Part shown: positions 9,032 through 17,532 of the stretch, in pieces
Numbering within the stretch: the first letter of the stretch is position 1
How the letters are laid out: every line of letters starts with the position of its first letter
NCBI GenBank assembly: GCA_937959395.1
Contig: CALGLR010000057.1
Location: 1-64,000 of the forward strand
Source: an uncultured Flavobacteriaceae bacterium
Lineage (GTDB): Bacteria; Bacteroidota; Bacteroidia; Flavobacteriales; Flavobacteriaceae
DNA length: 64,000 bases
Direction of reading: 5' to 3'
The notes under the pieces: model-generated
The model's input: the letters and a program-made list of their open reading frames with translations, nothing else
Databases searched by the model: none
Told to the model about the DNA's origin: nothing
Position numbers and translations under genes: made by a program

Positions 9032-10384
9032 ATGAAATCTTTTTATTTAACCCTCGCAGCCTTATTTTTTTCAAGTGTTATCATGGCTCAATACGAAGTT
9101 GGTAGTACAACTATCACTTTTAACGATCCAGATAGAGGTGGTCGCCAAATAGAAACTAACATATATTATCCTGCAATAACTGCTGGAGCAGATGCAACAA
9201 TGGCTCAAGGAGATTTTCCTGTTATTTCATTTGGTCACGGTTTTGTTATGAGTACAGATGCTTACCAAAATATTTGGGAAGAATTAATTCCACAAGGTTA
9301 CATAATGGCTTTCCCTACAACAGCAGGTGGTTTTACTGCTGAACATGAAGACTTTGGTTTAGATTTAGCTTTATGTATTACTAGAATGCAAGAAGAAAAC
9401 TTAGATGCTTCATCATTATTCTTTGGACATGTTACAGATAAAGCAGCCATAATGGGACACTCTATGGGAGGTGGTGCCGCTTTTTTAGCAGCTACCAATA
9501 ATACAACAATACAAACAGTAGTAGGCTTAGCTCCTGCAGAAACAAATCCTTCTGCGGCAGCAGCAGCAGCACAAGTTAATGTACCAGCTTTAGTTTTTCA
9601 TGGCTCTGGAGATGCGGTAACGCCAGCAAATGAGCATGCCTCTCTAATATACAATGGTTTAACAGGGGTGTGTAGTAACTTTATTAGTATTACAGGTGGC
9701 GCACATTGTTACTATGCAGGTTCTAGTTTTACATGCGATTTTGGAGAAGGAAGTCCTGCAGGAGTCTCTATATCTAGAGAAGAGCAACAACAAATACTGT
9801 ACGATTATATAACAAAATGGTTTGACTATAAGTTAAAAGATAGTTGTACTGCTTTATCTGAATTTGATACCTTATTGGCTACAGATTCAAGAGTAACTTT
9901 TCAAGATGATTGTTTAGAATCTGCGCCTTCAAATGTGGTAACTCAAGTTACAGATACACTAACAGCTACAGAAACTGGAGCAACTTACCAATGGGTAGAT
10001 TGTAATAATTCTAATGCACCAATAAGTGGAGAAACAGCTAGAGAATTTACAGCTACAACAAATGGTAATTATGCAGTAGAAGTAACAAAAGGAGGATGTA
10101 CAGTATTATCAATATGTACTGAAATAGCTAATTTAAGTACCCCTACATTTAATATAGATACTGTAATCACTATTTTTCCAAACCCAACTAAAGGTGACTT
10201 TAAAGTTAAAATAAATGAGCCAGCAGCATTAACTATATATGATTTAATGGGGAAATTGGTTTTTGACAAAACAGTTTCCAGTGGTGCAAACTTAATACAA
10301 ACAAAAATGTCTTCTGGAGCATATATCATCGCAATTAAAACTGAAAGCGGTAAATATGTAAATAGAAAGCTTATTATAGAATAG
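9032..10384 (+). CDS. Secreted alpha/beta hydrolase with T9SS sorting domain
   Basis: 450 residues. Signal peptide at 1-19 (ending VIMAQ), an alpha/beta-hydrolase domain at ~22-290, an Ig-like linker, and a T9SS type A sorting domain at the C-terminus (FPNPTKGDFKVKI, GKLVFDKTVSSG, GAYIIAIKTESGKYVNRKLI). Catalytic parts are visible: oxyanion region SFGHGF, nucleophile elbow GHSMGGGAAF, acid in FHGSGDAVTP, and His in GGAHCYY. This pattern is shared by dienelactone-hydrolase/chlorophyllase-like and cutinase-like esterases; polyester hydrolases of Bacteroidota also carry T9SS tails. An extracellular esterase is the safe call; substrate is unknown. The preceding TetR gene may regulate it. Confidence 0.88.
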   Translation: MKSFYLTLAALFFSSVIMAQYEVGSTTITFNDPDRGGRQIETNIYYPAITAGADATMAQGDFPVISFGHGFVMSTDAYQNIWEELIPQGYIMAFPTTAGGFTAEHEDFGLDLALCITRMQEENLDASSLFFGHVTDKAAIMGHSMGGGAAFLAATNNTTIQTVVGLAPAETNPSAAAAAAQVNVPALVFHGSGDAVTPANEHASLIYNGLTGVCSNFISITGGAHCYYAGSSFTCDFGEGSPAGVSISREEQQQILYDYITKWFDYKLKDSCTALSEFDTLLATDSRVTFQDDCLESAPSNVVTQVTDTLTATETGATYQWVDCNNSNAPISGETAREFTATTNGNYAVEVTKGGCTVLSICTEIANLSTPTFNIDTVITIFPNPTKGDFKVKINEPAALTIYDLMGKLVFDKTVSSGANLIQTKMSSGAYIIAIKTESGKYVNRKLIIE

Positions 10385-10414
10385 AACGATTTAATTTTTC
10401 GTTAGTACGGAAAT

Positions 10415-10447
10415 ACCAGTCTTGACTTTATGTTGGGGCTGGTTTTT
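10415..10447 (+). terminator. Rho-independent terminator of the hydrolase gene
   Basis: ACCAGTC (10415-10421) pairs with GGCTGGT (10437-10443, one G-U pair), followed by a U-run and a T-rich tract. It lies 31 bp after the hydrolase stop codon. Confidence 0.65.
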
Positions 10448-10581
10448 CTTTTTTATCTTATTAATGAATATCAAAATACTAGCAAGTATTACTAATTTGC
10501 TATGTTTTATTTTTTTATAATCAACTTTCAGTACCTTCATAAAAAATGTTCTATTAACCTGAATGTTAAATATAAATTCTA

Positions 10582-11706
10582 ATGATAATAAGTAAACGTC
10601 TATTTTTTTTATTTGTAATTAGTATCATTTTATCCGCTTGCAATTCTAATAAAATCACAGCAGATATTTTTGTGATTAATGGAGTTATTTGGACAGGGAA
10701 TTCAGAAAAACCAAAAGCAGAAGCAATGGCAATTAAAGATGATTCTATTCTAGCTGTAGGTTCATATGATGCGATACAGAAATTTAAAGGTGAAAAAACT
10801 AAAATAATTGATGCTAAAGGAAACTTTATCACATCAGGGTTTATAGACACTCATGTACATTTATTAATGGGAGGGAATAGCCTTTTAAATGTAAGGTTAA
10901 GAGACGCAAAAACCAAGCAAGAATTTATTAATAGAATTGCGTCTTTTGCAAAAAAAATAAAATCAAATCAATGGATTGTTGAGGGCAATTGGGATCACAC
11001 ACTTTGGGGAGGAACGCTTCCAAAAAAAGAATGGATTGATACTTTTACGAAAGATCACCCTGTTGCAATTTACAGAATGGATGGTCATATGATATTAGCC
11101 AATTCTACAGCTTTAAAAATAGCAGGAATAGATAAAAATACTCCGAATGTTAAAAATGGAGAAATTGTTAAAAATCCAGATGGAACTCCAACTGGTATTT
11201 TGAAAAGTGAAGCCATGTACTTGGTGCTAAACAAAATTCCTTCTTTAACTAATATCGAAAAAGAAAAGGCGATACATGTAGCTCAAGACTATTTTTTATC
11301 TCAAGGCGTAACTTCTATACATGATGTAGATAGTTTGGGAGGTTATGAAATCTTAAAAAAAATGCACTCACGAGCGAATCTCAAAATACGTGTATATTCT
11401 GCAGACCCGTTAAGCAAATGTCAATCTTTATCATCTAAGACTCGTGATAATGAAAAATGGCTTAAAAAAGGACTTTTAAAGGGGTTTGTTGATGGTTCAC
11501 TTGGATCGCATACTGCAGCATTTAATAATCCATATTCAGATAAATTAGACGATAAGGGTTTGTTTATTAGTAATATGGACAGCTTATACCATTGGATTTC
11601 AAAAGCCGATGATAAAAACCTACAAGTTACGGTGCATGCTATTGGAGATAGAGCAAACAATTCATTGTTAGATACGTATGAACAAATGAGTAATCTGTTT
11701 TTTTAA
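10582..11706 (+). pseudogene. Truncated amidohydrolase family 3 (YtcJ-like) lipoprotein
   Basis: 374 residues, beginning with a lipoprotein signal (FVISIILSACNSNK). The N-terminal two thirds of a YtcJ-type metal-dependent amidohydrolase are present: GVIWTGN, the metal-binding FIDTHVHL, ANSTALKIAGI, GILKSEAM, FVDGSLGSHTA and VTVHAIGDRANN. Family members are usually about 530-570 residues, and after VHAIGD they carry a further barrel strand with an E-H-A motif and a C-terminal metal Asp. Here the frame stops six residues after DTYEQ, and the 29 bp before the next gene's end contain no continuation in any frame. The 3' third has therefore been deleted rather than frameshifted. The product is probably inactive. 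Confidence 0.8.
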
Positions 11707-11735
11707 GATATGGTTTTTTATTTTACAGAATAGCT

Positions 11736-13037
11736 TTAATTCACAATAAACACTTCAATTCGATTATTTTGTTGTCTACCTTCTTTAGTATTATTATTTG
11801 CTATAGGATTTACATCGCCATAACCTTGAATAGTTACTAATGTTTTTACACCTTTAGAGGTTAAATAAGTTCTAACGTTTTCTGCTCTTGCATTAGTTAG
11901 CGCAAGATTGGTTTCAGACGATCCTGTAGTATCTGTATGTGCAGCAATATGAAAGTTTAAATACAATTGTGGCGCCATAATAGCAGCTATAGCATCTAAA
12001 GCATTTAGACTATCTGTAGTGTACATTGTATCTTTATCATTGAAAATAATACGATTTGTGAGCTTACCAATTTTCATTGATACCTCTTTTTTTATACCAT
12101 TATTGTATTCTCTTATTTTTGCTTGCTGTGTTTCTTTTTCTAGCTGAGTTAATACTTTTGGGCAACCATTATTTTCTTTAATACCTGGTGTTTTTGGGCA
12201 TTTATCTTGCTGGTCTATTATGCCATCACTATCAGTATCTTTAAGAGGGCAACCATTATTATTTATAGGCCCTTTTACTTTAGGACAGCTATCATACTTG
12301 TCTGGTGTACCATCTCCATCATTATCTGGGCAACCGCTCATTTCGATTGGTCCAGCGTCTGCTGGGCATAAATCTTTACTATCTATAACGCCATCTCCAT
12401 CTGTATCTGGGCAACCATCAAACTCTATTAAACCAAAATCATTAGGACATTTGTCGTTTTCATCTAAAATACCATCATTATCAGAATCTTTTCTTCCTAA
12501 TTTAAAAATTATAGAAGCAGAATGCTGCCAATGCGATACGCCATATTTCATAACGCCATATTTGTAAGCCGTTTGAATTTGCAATCCAAAACTCTTATTA
12601 AACCATAAATTGGTTCCAAAACCAGAGTTTATAGTTCCAGACCCTATTTGGTCTAACCAAGTATAACCGCCTCCAAGTTGTACAAAAGGATCTAGCGTAG
12701 TTTCATTAATAAAACGGTATTTAAAGGCTCCATCTACTGCTGCATAAGATGTTTTTTCGTTAGGAAAAGGGTATTGATCTACCACTGAATTTAGAGAAAC
12801 TGTAGTTTCATAAATTATATTGGAGGTTAATAATTTACCAGCGCTTAATCTTAGGCTTGAGCCATCTAAGTTCCAGGTTTGAAAACGTCCAAAATTAGAA
12901 GGTTGATTACCTACAGGATTGTTTATAGCATTGGCTCCAAGAGAAATAAACCAAGGTTTAGTTGCATCTTGAGCAAATAGGGCAGAAGTTGTGATTAAAT
13001 AAAAAACAAATACTAGTTGGTAACCAGATAGTTTCAT
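11736..13037 (-). CDS. OmpA-family outer-membrane protein with TSP3 repeats
   Basis: 433 residues. Signal peptide (1-22), an N-terminal beta-barrel-like part (~25-175), then thrombospondin type 3 calcium-binding repeats at ~180-295 (DSDNDGILDENDKCP, DTDGDGVIDSKDLCP, DNDGDGTPDKYDSCP, DTDSDGIIDQQDKCP), and a C-terminal OmpA peptidoglycan-binding domain (FHIAAHTDTTGSSETNLALT, ARAENVRTYLTSKGV, GYGDVNPIANN, QQNNRIEVF). The layout is that of Bacteroidota OprF/OmpA homologues that tether the outer membrane to the cell wall. The gene converges on the truncated amidohydrolase. Confidence 0.93.
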   Translation of the reverse strand: MKLSGYQLVFVFYLITTSALFAQDATKPWFISLGANAINNPVGNQPSNFGRFQTWNLDGSSLRLSAGKLLTSNIIYETTVSLNSVVDQYPFPNEKTSYAAVDGAFKYRFINETTLDPFVQLGGGYTWLDQIGSGTINSGFGTNLWFNKSFGLQIQTAYKYGVMKYGVSHWQHSASIIFKLGRKDSDNDGILDENDKCPNDFGLIEFDGCPDTDGDGVIDSKDLCPADAGPIEMSGCPDNDGDGTPDKYDSCPKVKGPINNNGCPLKDTDSDGIIDQQDKCPKTPGIKENNGCPKVLTQLEKETQQAKIREYNNGIKKEVSMKIGKLTNRIIFNDKDTMYTTDSLNALDAIAAIMAPQLYLNFHIAAHTDTTGSSETNLALTNARAENVRTYLTSKGVKTLVTIQGYGDVNPIANNNTKEGRQQNNRIEVFIVN

Positions 13038-13144
13038 ACAGTAATAATTATATTAATTAATAGCACAGCCAAGATATGCTAAAAATAGTAAACCTTAAAA
13101 ATAAATAGAGGTAAGTATTATTTAACTCTTTAACTGGTAAAATT

Positions 13145-14191
13145 TTAGGCGTTTTGTAGTATTTTTTCAGCAGCGATAAATCCGCTAATAACTGCACCTT
13201 CCATATAGCCACCATGTTGAGGTGAAGTTTCTGTACCAGAAAACAAAAGGCTTTTAGATCCATAAAACGTATCAAACACAGAATTGCCATACTTTGGTGT
13301 TAGATAATATGAGTTTAAAGATTTAACTGAAGTAAATTCGTCTTTAGACCAGTCTTTTTCAAAGTAATCACTATAATTTCTTGCTTCTGGGCCTAAATAT
13401 TTTTCTAAATAAGCAATAATTTGTTCCTTACGATTATTGGTTTTAAGTGCTCTTAAACTTTCATTAACAAAACCCATTAGAGCAAATGAAGATTCATTGT
13501 AATTTGAGTGGTCGTAAATTTCGACAACAGGAACAACTTGGCCTACCATAGTACCTGAAAAACCATTAGCTTTCCAAAATGGCGTTTTATAATTTATTCC
13601 AACTTTTATAGCATTACTCATCCAAGTGTGAGTATTATCCATAGCACGTTGCAAATGTTCTGGTAATTCTGGATCGTATATTATGGTTGAAGCCAATTTG
13701 GGAGGCAGCGTAATAATTATTTTCTCGCAGCTATAGATACCATTATTAGATAATATAGTTGCATTTTGATTTACAGTAGAAATGCCTTTAACTTTAGTAT
13801 TTAGTATAATTTTATCTGAAAATTTCTTTGACAACGCTTCAATTAAAGCTAAAGAGCCGCCTGCTATTCTTAAAGCAGACGGCGCATTAGGATCTGTTTC
13901 AAAATAATGTGCTGGTGCCATAGTATTATACATGAGTATACTTTTTCCAGCGGTATATTGGTTATAAGTTTTTAGTTCTAATTCGTTAATTAAGTCTAAT
14001 AAATTAGAATGGTAATTTTGTAACCAAGCAGCACCAAGATCAATATTGTTTTTTGTAGATATCCGACCTCCAACTGTATCTCTTGCTTCTAAAATAATAA
14101 AATCGTTTTCACCATTTTGTAATAATTTATAAGCAGTTGTAAGACCAGATAACCCAGCACCAATAATGCAATATTTTGAATGTTGTTTCAT
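13145..14191 (-). CDS. FAD-dependent amine oxidase family protein
   Basis: 348 residues. The N-terminal dinucleotide-binding fold is clear (YCIIGAGLSGLTTAYKLL with GxGxxG, then LEARDTVGGRI, the R-rich motif that follows it in the flavin amine oxidase family). The C-terminal motif SGTETSPQHGGYMEGAVISG is the characteristic FAD-contacting end of the family. The protein is shorter than typical monoamine oxidases (~450), but start and end motifs are both present. Substrate (amine, carotenoid or other) cannot be read. It lies upstream of nothing obvious; the AhpD-like gene at 14253 is 61 bp away and in the same direction, with a palindrome between them. Confidence 0.85.
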   Translation of the reverse strand: MKQHSKYCIIGAGLSGLTTAYKLLQNGENDFIILEARDTVGGRISTKNNIDLGAAWLQNYHSNLLDLINELELKTYNQYTAGKSILMYNTMAPAHYFETDPNAPSALRIAGGSLALIEALSKKFSDKIILNTKVKGISTVNQNATILSNNGIYSCEKIIITLPPKLASTIIYDPELPEHLQRAMDNTHTWMSNAIKVGINYKTPFWKANGFSGTMVGQVVPVVEIYDHSNYNESSFALMGFVNESLRALKTNNRKEQIIAYLEKYLGPEARNYSDYFEKDWSKDEFTSVKSLNSYYLTPKYGNSVFDTFYGSKSLLFSGTETSPQHGGYMEGAVISGFIAAEKILQNA

Positions 14192-14201
14192 TATTTAAAA
14201 T

Positions 14202-14255
14202 TATACCAATTATAATTCAAATTAGATGTCTTATTTTAAGTTGTAATTGGTATTA
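14202..14255. repeat. Palindromic dispersed element, copy 2
   Basis: Arms ATACCAATTATAA (14203-14215) and TTGTAATTGGTAT (14241-14253) pair with one mismatch. Same family as 7645-7703. The right arm runs into the stop codon of the AhpD-like gene on the minus strand, so it may also act as its 3' end. Confidence 0.5.
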
Positions 14256-14555
14256 CTCCATTATATGTGTACCATGAGTCACGGCAGCGCCTGCACGTAA
14301 AGCAGCAGCTAAAAATGTAGTTTCGGCTAATTCTTCTTGTGTTGCTCCTGCAGCAAGAGCTTTCCCTTTATGAATTTCCAAACAATAAGCGCATTGAGTT
14401 GTTAAAGCTACAGCTAGAGCGATTAATTCTTTATATTTAATTGGTATTGCGCCATCTGCGAAAGCTGCAGCGTCTAAAGCTTGAAATCCTTTCATTGCTT
14501 CTGGAGCATTTTTTCCTAGTGCACCTAATTTTTTTAGGTTATCCATGTTATGCAT
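14253..14555 (-). CDS. Carboxymuconolactone decarboxylase / AhpD-like protein
   Basis: 100 residues, normal for the small CMD family. The central motif ALTTQCAYCLEIHKGKALAAGA contains the CxxC and nearby His that define the AhpD-type thiol active site, followed by ETTFLAAALRAGAAVTHG. It is likely an alkylhydroperoxidase-like thiol protein. MDNLKKLG at 14546 is an alternative start three residues inside. Located between an amine oxidase and a repeat-rich gap that precedes an SDR gene. Confidence 0.88.
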   Translation of the reverse strand: MHNMDNLKKLGALGKNAPEAMKGFQALDAAAFADGAIPIKYKELIALAVALTTQCAYCLEIHKGKALAAGATQEELAETTFLAAALRAGAAVTHGTHIME

Positions 14556-14716
14556 AATTTTTAGTGTTTTAAGTTAACTTTAAAGTTATTAATATTTTTT
14601 CTGAAAAACGAGATGTTTTAACGACTATAAAAAATGGTTTATTAATTTATAGCCGCTTTAAAAGATCCAGAATTAGTGTAAATATACCAGGATCTTTTAA
14701 AAACAGTTTTAATGAA

Positions 14717-14841
14717 GCTGTCTAAAAAGTTAAAAACATAGCTAAATGTCTGGTTGAGCGCAGTCGAAACCTACTGATTATCAATAGATCTTTAGTTCTC
14801 GACTACGCTCGAACGGACAGAAATAATACTTTTCAGACAGC
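14717..14841. repeat. MITE-like palindromic element
   Basis: A ~125-bp unit with terminal inverted repeats GCTGTCTAAAAAGT (14717-14730) and ACTTTTCAGACAGC (14828-14841), one mismatch. Inside are a second pair of inverted segments: one with GAGCGCAGTCGAAAC (14755 onward), one with CTCGACTACGCTCGA near 14799. The left inner segment recurs at 38046-38070. There is no transposase and no clear target duplication. It occupies the first part of the 507-bp gap 14556-15062. Confidence 0.6.
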
Positions 14842-14844
14842 CTC

Positions 14845-15053
14845 AAATTCAACTAACATAATTGTATGTGTTTTTCAAACTTTACAGTTGTTATAAATTT
14901 GTTTAGATCCCGTTGCAACGGGATAAATTCAACTAGCATAATTGTATGCGTTTTTCAAACTTTACAATTATTATAAATTTGTTTAGATCCCGTTATGCAA
15001 CGGGATAAATTCAACTAGCATAATTGTATGCGTTTTTCAAACTTTACAATTAT
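14845..15053. repeat. Tandem ~80-bp repeat, 2.6 copies, each with palindrome
   Basis: Units at 14845-14924 (80 bp), 14925-15006 (82 bp) and 15007-15053 (partial, 47 bp), all starting AAATTCAACTA. Each full unit contains a palindrome: ATCCCGTTGCAACGGGAT in unit 1, and the same with two extra bases in unit 2, which turns it into an 8-bp stem with a 4-nt loop. The partial third copy ends nine bases before the SDR stop codon. Confidence 0.85.
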
Positions 15054-15062
15054 GAGTTTCAT

Positions 15063-15809
15063 TTAATTACGGCCAGCTCTTACACCACCATCAGTATCCC
15101 AGATAGCACCTGTTACCCATGATGCTTTATTTGATAATAGAAAGGTAATGCTATTTGCAATATCTTGAGGGGTTCCGTTTCTACCAATTGGGTGAAAACC
15201 ATTAAATCCTACTAATGCTTTTTCAGCTTCTTCTTTCCCTCCAAACACTTTATGATATACAGGAGTCTCAACAACAGCTGGAGACACTGCATTTACTCGA
15301 ATATTATCATCGGCTAATTCCATAGCTAAGTGTTGTGTTAACGAATGTAAGCCTGCTTTCTGCATTGAATAAGCAGATGAAGGTGTTGCTTTTACAGCTT
15401 GTTTTGCCCACATAGAACCAACATTAACAATGGCACCTCCTTTTGTGTCTTTCATTTTTTTTGCTGAAGCTTGGGTGATAAAGAAAAAGCCTCTATTTAA
15501 ATCTAAATACGAATCATAATCTGCTTTTGTATGATCTAAAAATGGTTTAGGACCAAAAATTCCAGAGGCATTTACTAAGTAATCTAAATTATCTAAATTT
15601 TCAATGGCATTTGTTAAATTGTTTACTTCTGAAGCATCAGTTATATCTACTTGGTGTTTTACCAAATTTGGAGCATCTGCTACCTTATTTATACTTCTAC
15701 CTACAATATGTACAGTTGCTCCACCTTCTAATAAAGTTTGTGTTGTTGCATAACCGATACCGCTGGTACCACCAATTACTAATGCGATTTTGTTTTTGAA
15801 TTCTGACAT
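15063..15809 (-). CDS. Short-chain dehydrogenase/reductase (SDR)
   Basis: 248 residues, classical SDR size. NAD(P)-binding [14 protein letters not shown] at residues ~13-26, NASGIFG at ~82, catalytic Ser in NVGSMWAKQ, and catalytic YxxxK in [14 protein letters not shown] near 157. It ends with the usual [15 protein letters not shown]. Substrate unknown. A TetR gene lies 72 bp upstream in the same direction, and an ACAGACAAGTATGTCT site lies 40 bp before the start codon, so repression by that TetR protein is likely. Confidence 0.92.
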   Translation of the reverse strand: MSEFKNKIALVIGGTSGIGYATTQTLLEGGATVHIVGRSINKVADAPNLVKHQVDITDASEVNNLTNAIENLDNLDYLVNASGIFGPKPFLDHTKADYDSYLDLNRGFFFITQASAKKMKDTKGGAIVNVGSMWAKQAVKATPSSAYSMQKAGLHSLTQHLAMELADDNIRVNAVSPAVVETPVYHKVFGGKEEAEKALVGFNGFHPIGRNGTPQDIANSITFLLSNKASWVTGAIWDTDGGVRAGRN

Positions 15810-15841
15810 GTTATTTGTTCTAAAAATTAATTATTAATCGT

Positions 15842-15869
15842 AAAATAGACAGACAAGTATGTCTATTTT
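15842..15869. promoter_or_regulatory. TetR-type operator upstream of SDR
   Basis: Ten-bp perfect arms AAAATAGACA (15842-15851) and TGTCTATTTT (15860-15869). The inner 16-mer ACAGACAAGTATGTCT (15849-15864) matches 15 of 16 bases with the site upstream of the TetR gene at 16481-16496. TAGAC/GTCTA arms are typical of NemR-like TetR sites. Confidence 0.75.
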
Positions 15870-15881
15870 TGTGTAAATTTT

Positions 15882-16433
15882 TTATATTATTTTTTCACTA
15901 ATAGATTTAGCAGTATCAATAGGCCACGATGCATTATGTAAGTGACTTTCTGAGACAGCGCCTTCGTACAGTAAATATATTTGTTTAGCTAGTATTTCAG
16001 CATTATCCGTTTTAATGTTTTGTTGGATAATGGTTTTAATTAACTTCAAAAAATCTGTTTTTTGTTGTTTAATTTCAGATTTAATAAAATCATTGTCTTT
16101 AGGTAATTCTGCAACAGTTCTTATGCACCAGCAACCATTAAAACCTTTTTGACTATAGAATTGTTTTAAAAAATCAAAGACCGCTAGAACTCTACTAGGA
16201 CCTTTTTCTTTTGTTAAAATGAATTCATTTATTTCCTCTATAAAAAAGTTGTTTTTATGCTGAAGATAAGCCACACACAATTCTTCTTTGGATTTAAAAT
16301 GGTTATACAAGGTTGCTTTGGCAACATTTGCTTCCTTAATTATTTCATTAATACCCGTTAAATTATACCCATTTAAGTAAAATAAATGAGTAGCTGTTTC
16401 AATAATATGCTGTTTTACAATACCGTGTTTCAT
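15882..16433 (-). CDS. TetR/AcrR family repressor next to SDR
   Basis: 183 residues from the preferred ATG at 16433 (MKHGIVKQHIIETATHLF); an upstream in-frame ATG at 16475 would add a K-rich leader and run close to the operator. The HTH reads YNLTGINEIIKEANVAKATL, then YNHFKSKEELCVAYLQ, as in the NemR/AcuR-like group. It probably represses itself and the downstream SDR through the matching operators at 16481-16496 and 15849-15864, with a reactive small molecule as possible inducer (inference from the group). Confidence 0.9.
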   Translation of the reverse strand: MKHGIVKQHIIETATHLFYLNGYNLTGINEIIKEANVAKATLYNHFKSKEELCVAYLQHKNNFFIEEINEFILTKEKGPSRVLAVFDFLKQFYSQKGFNGCWCIRTVAELPKDNDFIKSEIKQQKTDFLKLIKTIIQQNIKTDNAEILAKQIYLLYEGAVSESHLHNASWPIDTAKSISEKII

Positions 16434-16480
16434 CTTCTTTTTCTTTATTCCTTTGCCAAGATAGTAAAAATACAATAAAA

Positions 16481-16496
16481 ACAGACAAGTCTGTCT
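16481..16496. promoter_or_regulatory. TetR-type operator upstream of TetR gene
   Basis: ACAGACAAGTCTGTCT, with ACAGAC and GTCTGT as exact inverted arms around AA, 48 bp before the start at 16433. It differs by one base from the site upstream of the SDR. Together they suggest autoregulation. Confidence 0.75.
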
Positions 16497-16617
16497 TTAT
16501 TATATTTTTAGTATTAATTTTAAGCACCTTCCCTTGTAAATAAGAACCGAATAGAAAGTTCACAAGAACTTTCATTAGTAGGCTAAGAACTAACAATAAA
16601 TTATATAGGTCGCAGTA

Positions 16618-17511
16618 TTAATTATTTTTTAATTCAGATTCTATATTTACCCAATGAACACTCCAGTTTTTTTTCAAATGCTCACCAGTTGTATAGAATA
16701 AAAATTTATTATCTGTTGTCACATATGGATTACCTTGCCCAATACTATTGATTTTATTGTTCAATTTTTTGGTATTAATCCATTTGCCATTTCCGTCACT
16801 AAAAGTTATCATTAAGTCAAGCTGGTTTCCTATTGTTGCAAAAATTAGGTAATCTTCTTTTGGTGAAACATATGGCGTGCATTTTCCTGTTTTTGAATTT
16901 ATTGAAATTGAAGTTTTTTTTGCATCTTCAAAAGTTGAATTTACTTGTTTTGAGTGGTAAATATTCATTTCGCTATAGTCTAAATTACTCGAATGAAAAT
17001 ACAACGTTCCAGAATTTGTAATTGTAGGGTGAGAAACTAATTTATTTCTCAAGTTTGGAATATCTACATAAACTGGCTTATTCCATTGGCCATTAACTTT
17101 ATCTGATTTCCAAATATGCCACGTTGGATAAACACCATCAATATGAACGGGTCTTGTAGAGCTGAAGTAAAGTGTGTTTCCGTTTGGTGAAAAACTCATT
17201 CCATGTTCATTATATTTACTATTAAAAAAAGCTTTTTCAGGCTCTGACCACTTTCCATTTCTTATTTTAATTACATAAACTTCAAACTTTTCAAAATTTT
17301 TATCAGAAATAGTATAATAATATTCTTTTAAGTCAGGACTAAATATTCCTTTATGGATAAGCTTATTTTGAGGAACTATATCTTGCTTAAAGTTAAAAGG
17401 GGTATTATTAGGAATCTCTTCAGTTAAAAATTGCATTTTAATATTCTCTGTTTCATTTTTACAACTTAAAAAAATAATTATAAATGGTAAGATAATTTTG
17501 AGCTTGTTCAT
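16618..17511 (-). CDS. PD40 beta-propeller lipoprotein
   Basis: 297 residues from MNKLKIILPF at 17511 (an in-frame ATG four codons upstream at 17523 is less convincing). Lipoprotein signal with lipobox IFLSC. The body has repeated WD40-like PD40 strands: SPDLKEYYYTISD, SPNGNTLYFSST, HPTITNSGTLYFHSS, SPKEDYLIFAT, TTDNKFLFYTTG. These fold as a propeller and are usually carbohydrate- or protein-binding. Ends just before the DUF58 gene's 3' end; function unknown. Confidence 0.8.
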   Translation of the reverse strand: MNKLKIILPFIIIFLSCKNETENIKMQFLTEEIPNNTPFNFKQDIVPQNKLIHKGIFSPDLKEYYYTISDKNFEKFEVYVIKIRNGKWSEPEKAFFNSKYNEHGMSFSPNGNTLYFSSTRPVHIDGVYPTWHIWKSDKVNGQWNKPVYVDIPNLRNKLVSHPTITNSGTLYFHSSNLDYSEMNIYHSKQVNSTFEDAKKTSISINSKTGKCTPYVSPKEDYLIFATIGNQLDLMITFSDGNGKWINTKKLNNKINSIGQGNPYVTTDNKFLFYTTGEHLKKNWSVHWVNIESELKNN

Positions 17512-17532
17512 TTTTCTAGTCACTTTCTATTT

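Noticed and set aside
11700-11735. Frameshift in the T7 run explaining the short amidohydrolase
   Set aside because: No other frame continues the protein after this point; the sequence is missing.
12220-12567. Plus-strand ORF of 115 codons inside the OmpA gene
   Set aside because: It is the antisense of the TSP3 calcium-binding repeats; the low-complexity Pro/Ser-rich translation is an artefact of that.
14717-14841. Complete insertion sequence
   Set aside because: The element is 125 bp with no transposase ORF and no clear target duplication.
14845-15053. Three regularly spaced repeats as a mini CRISPR
   Set aside because: The units abut directly; there is no variable spacer between them.
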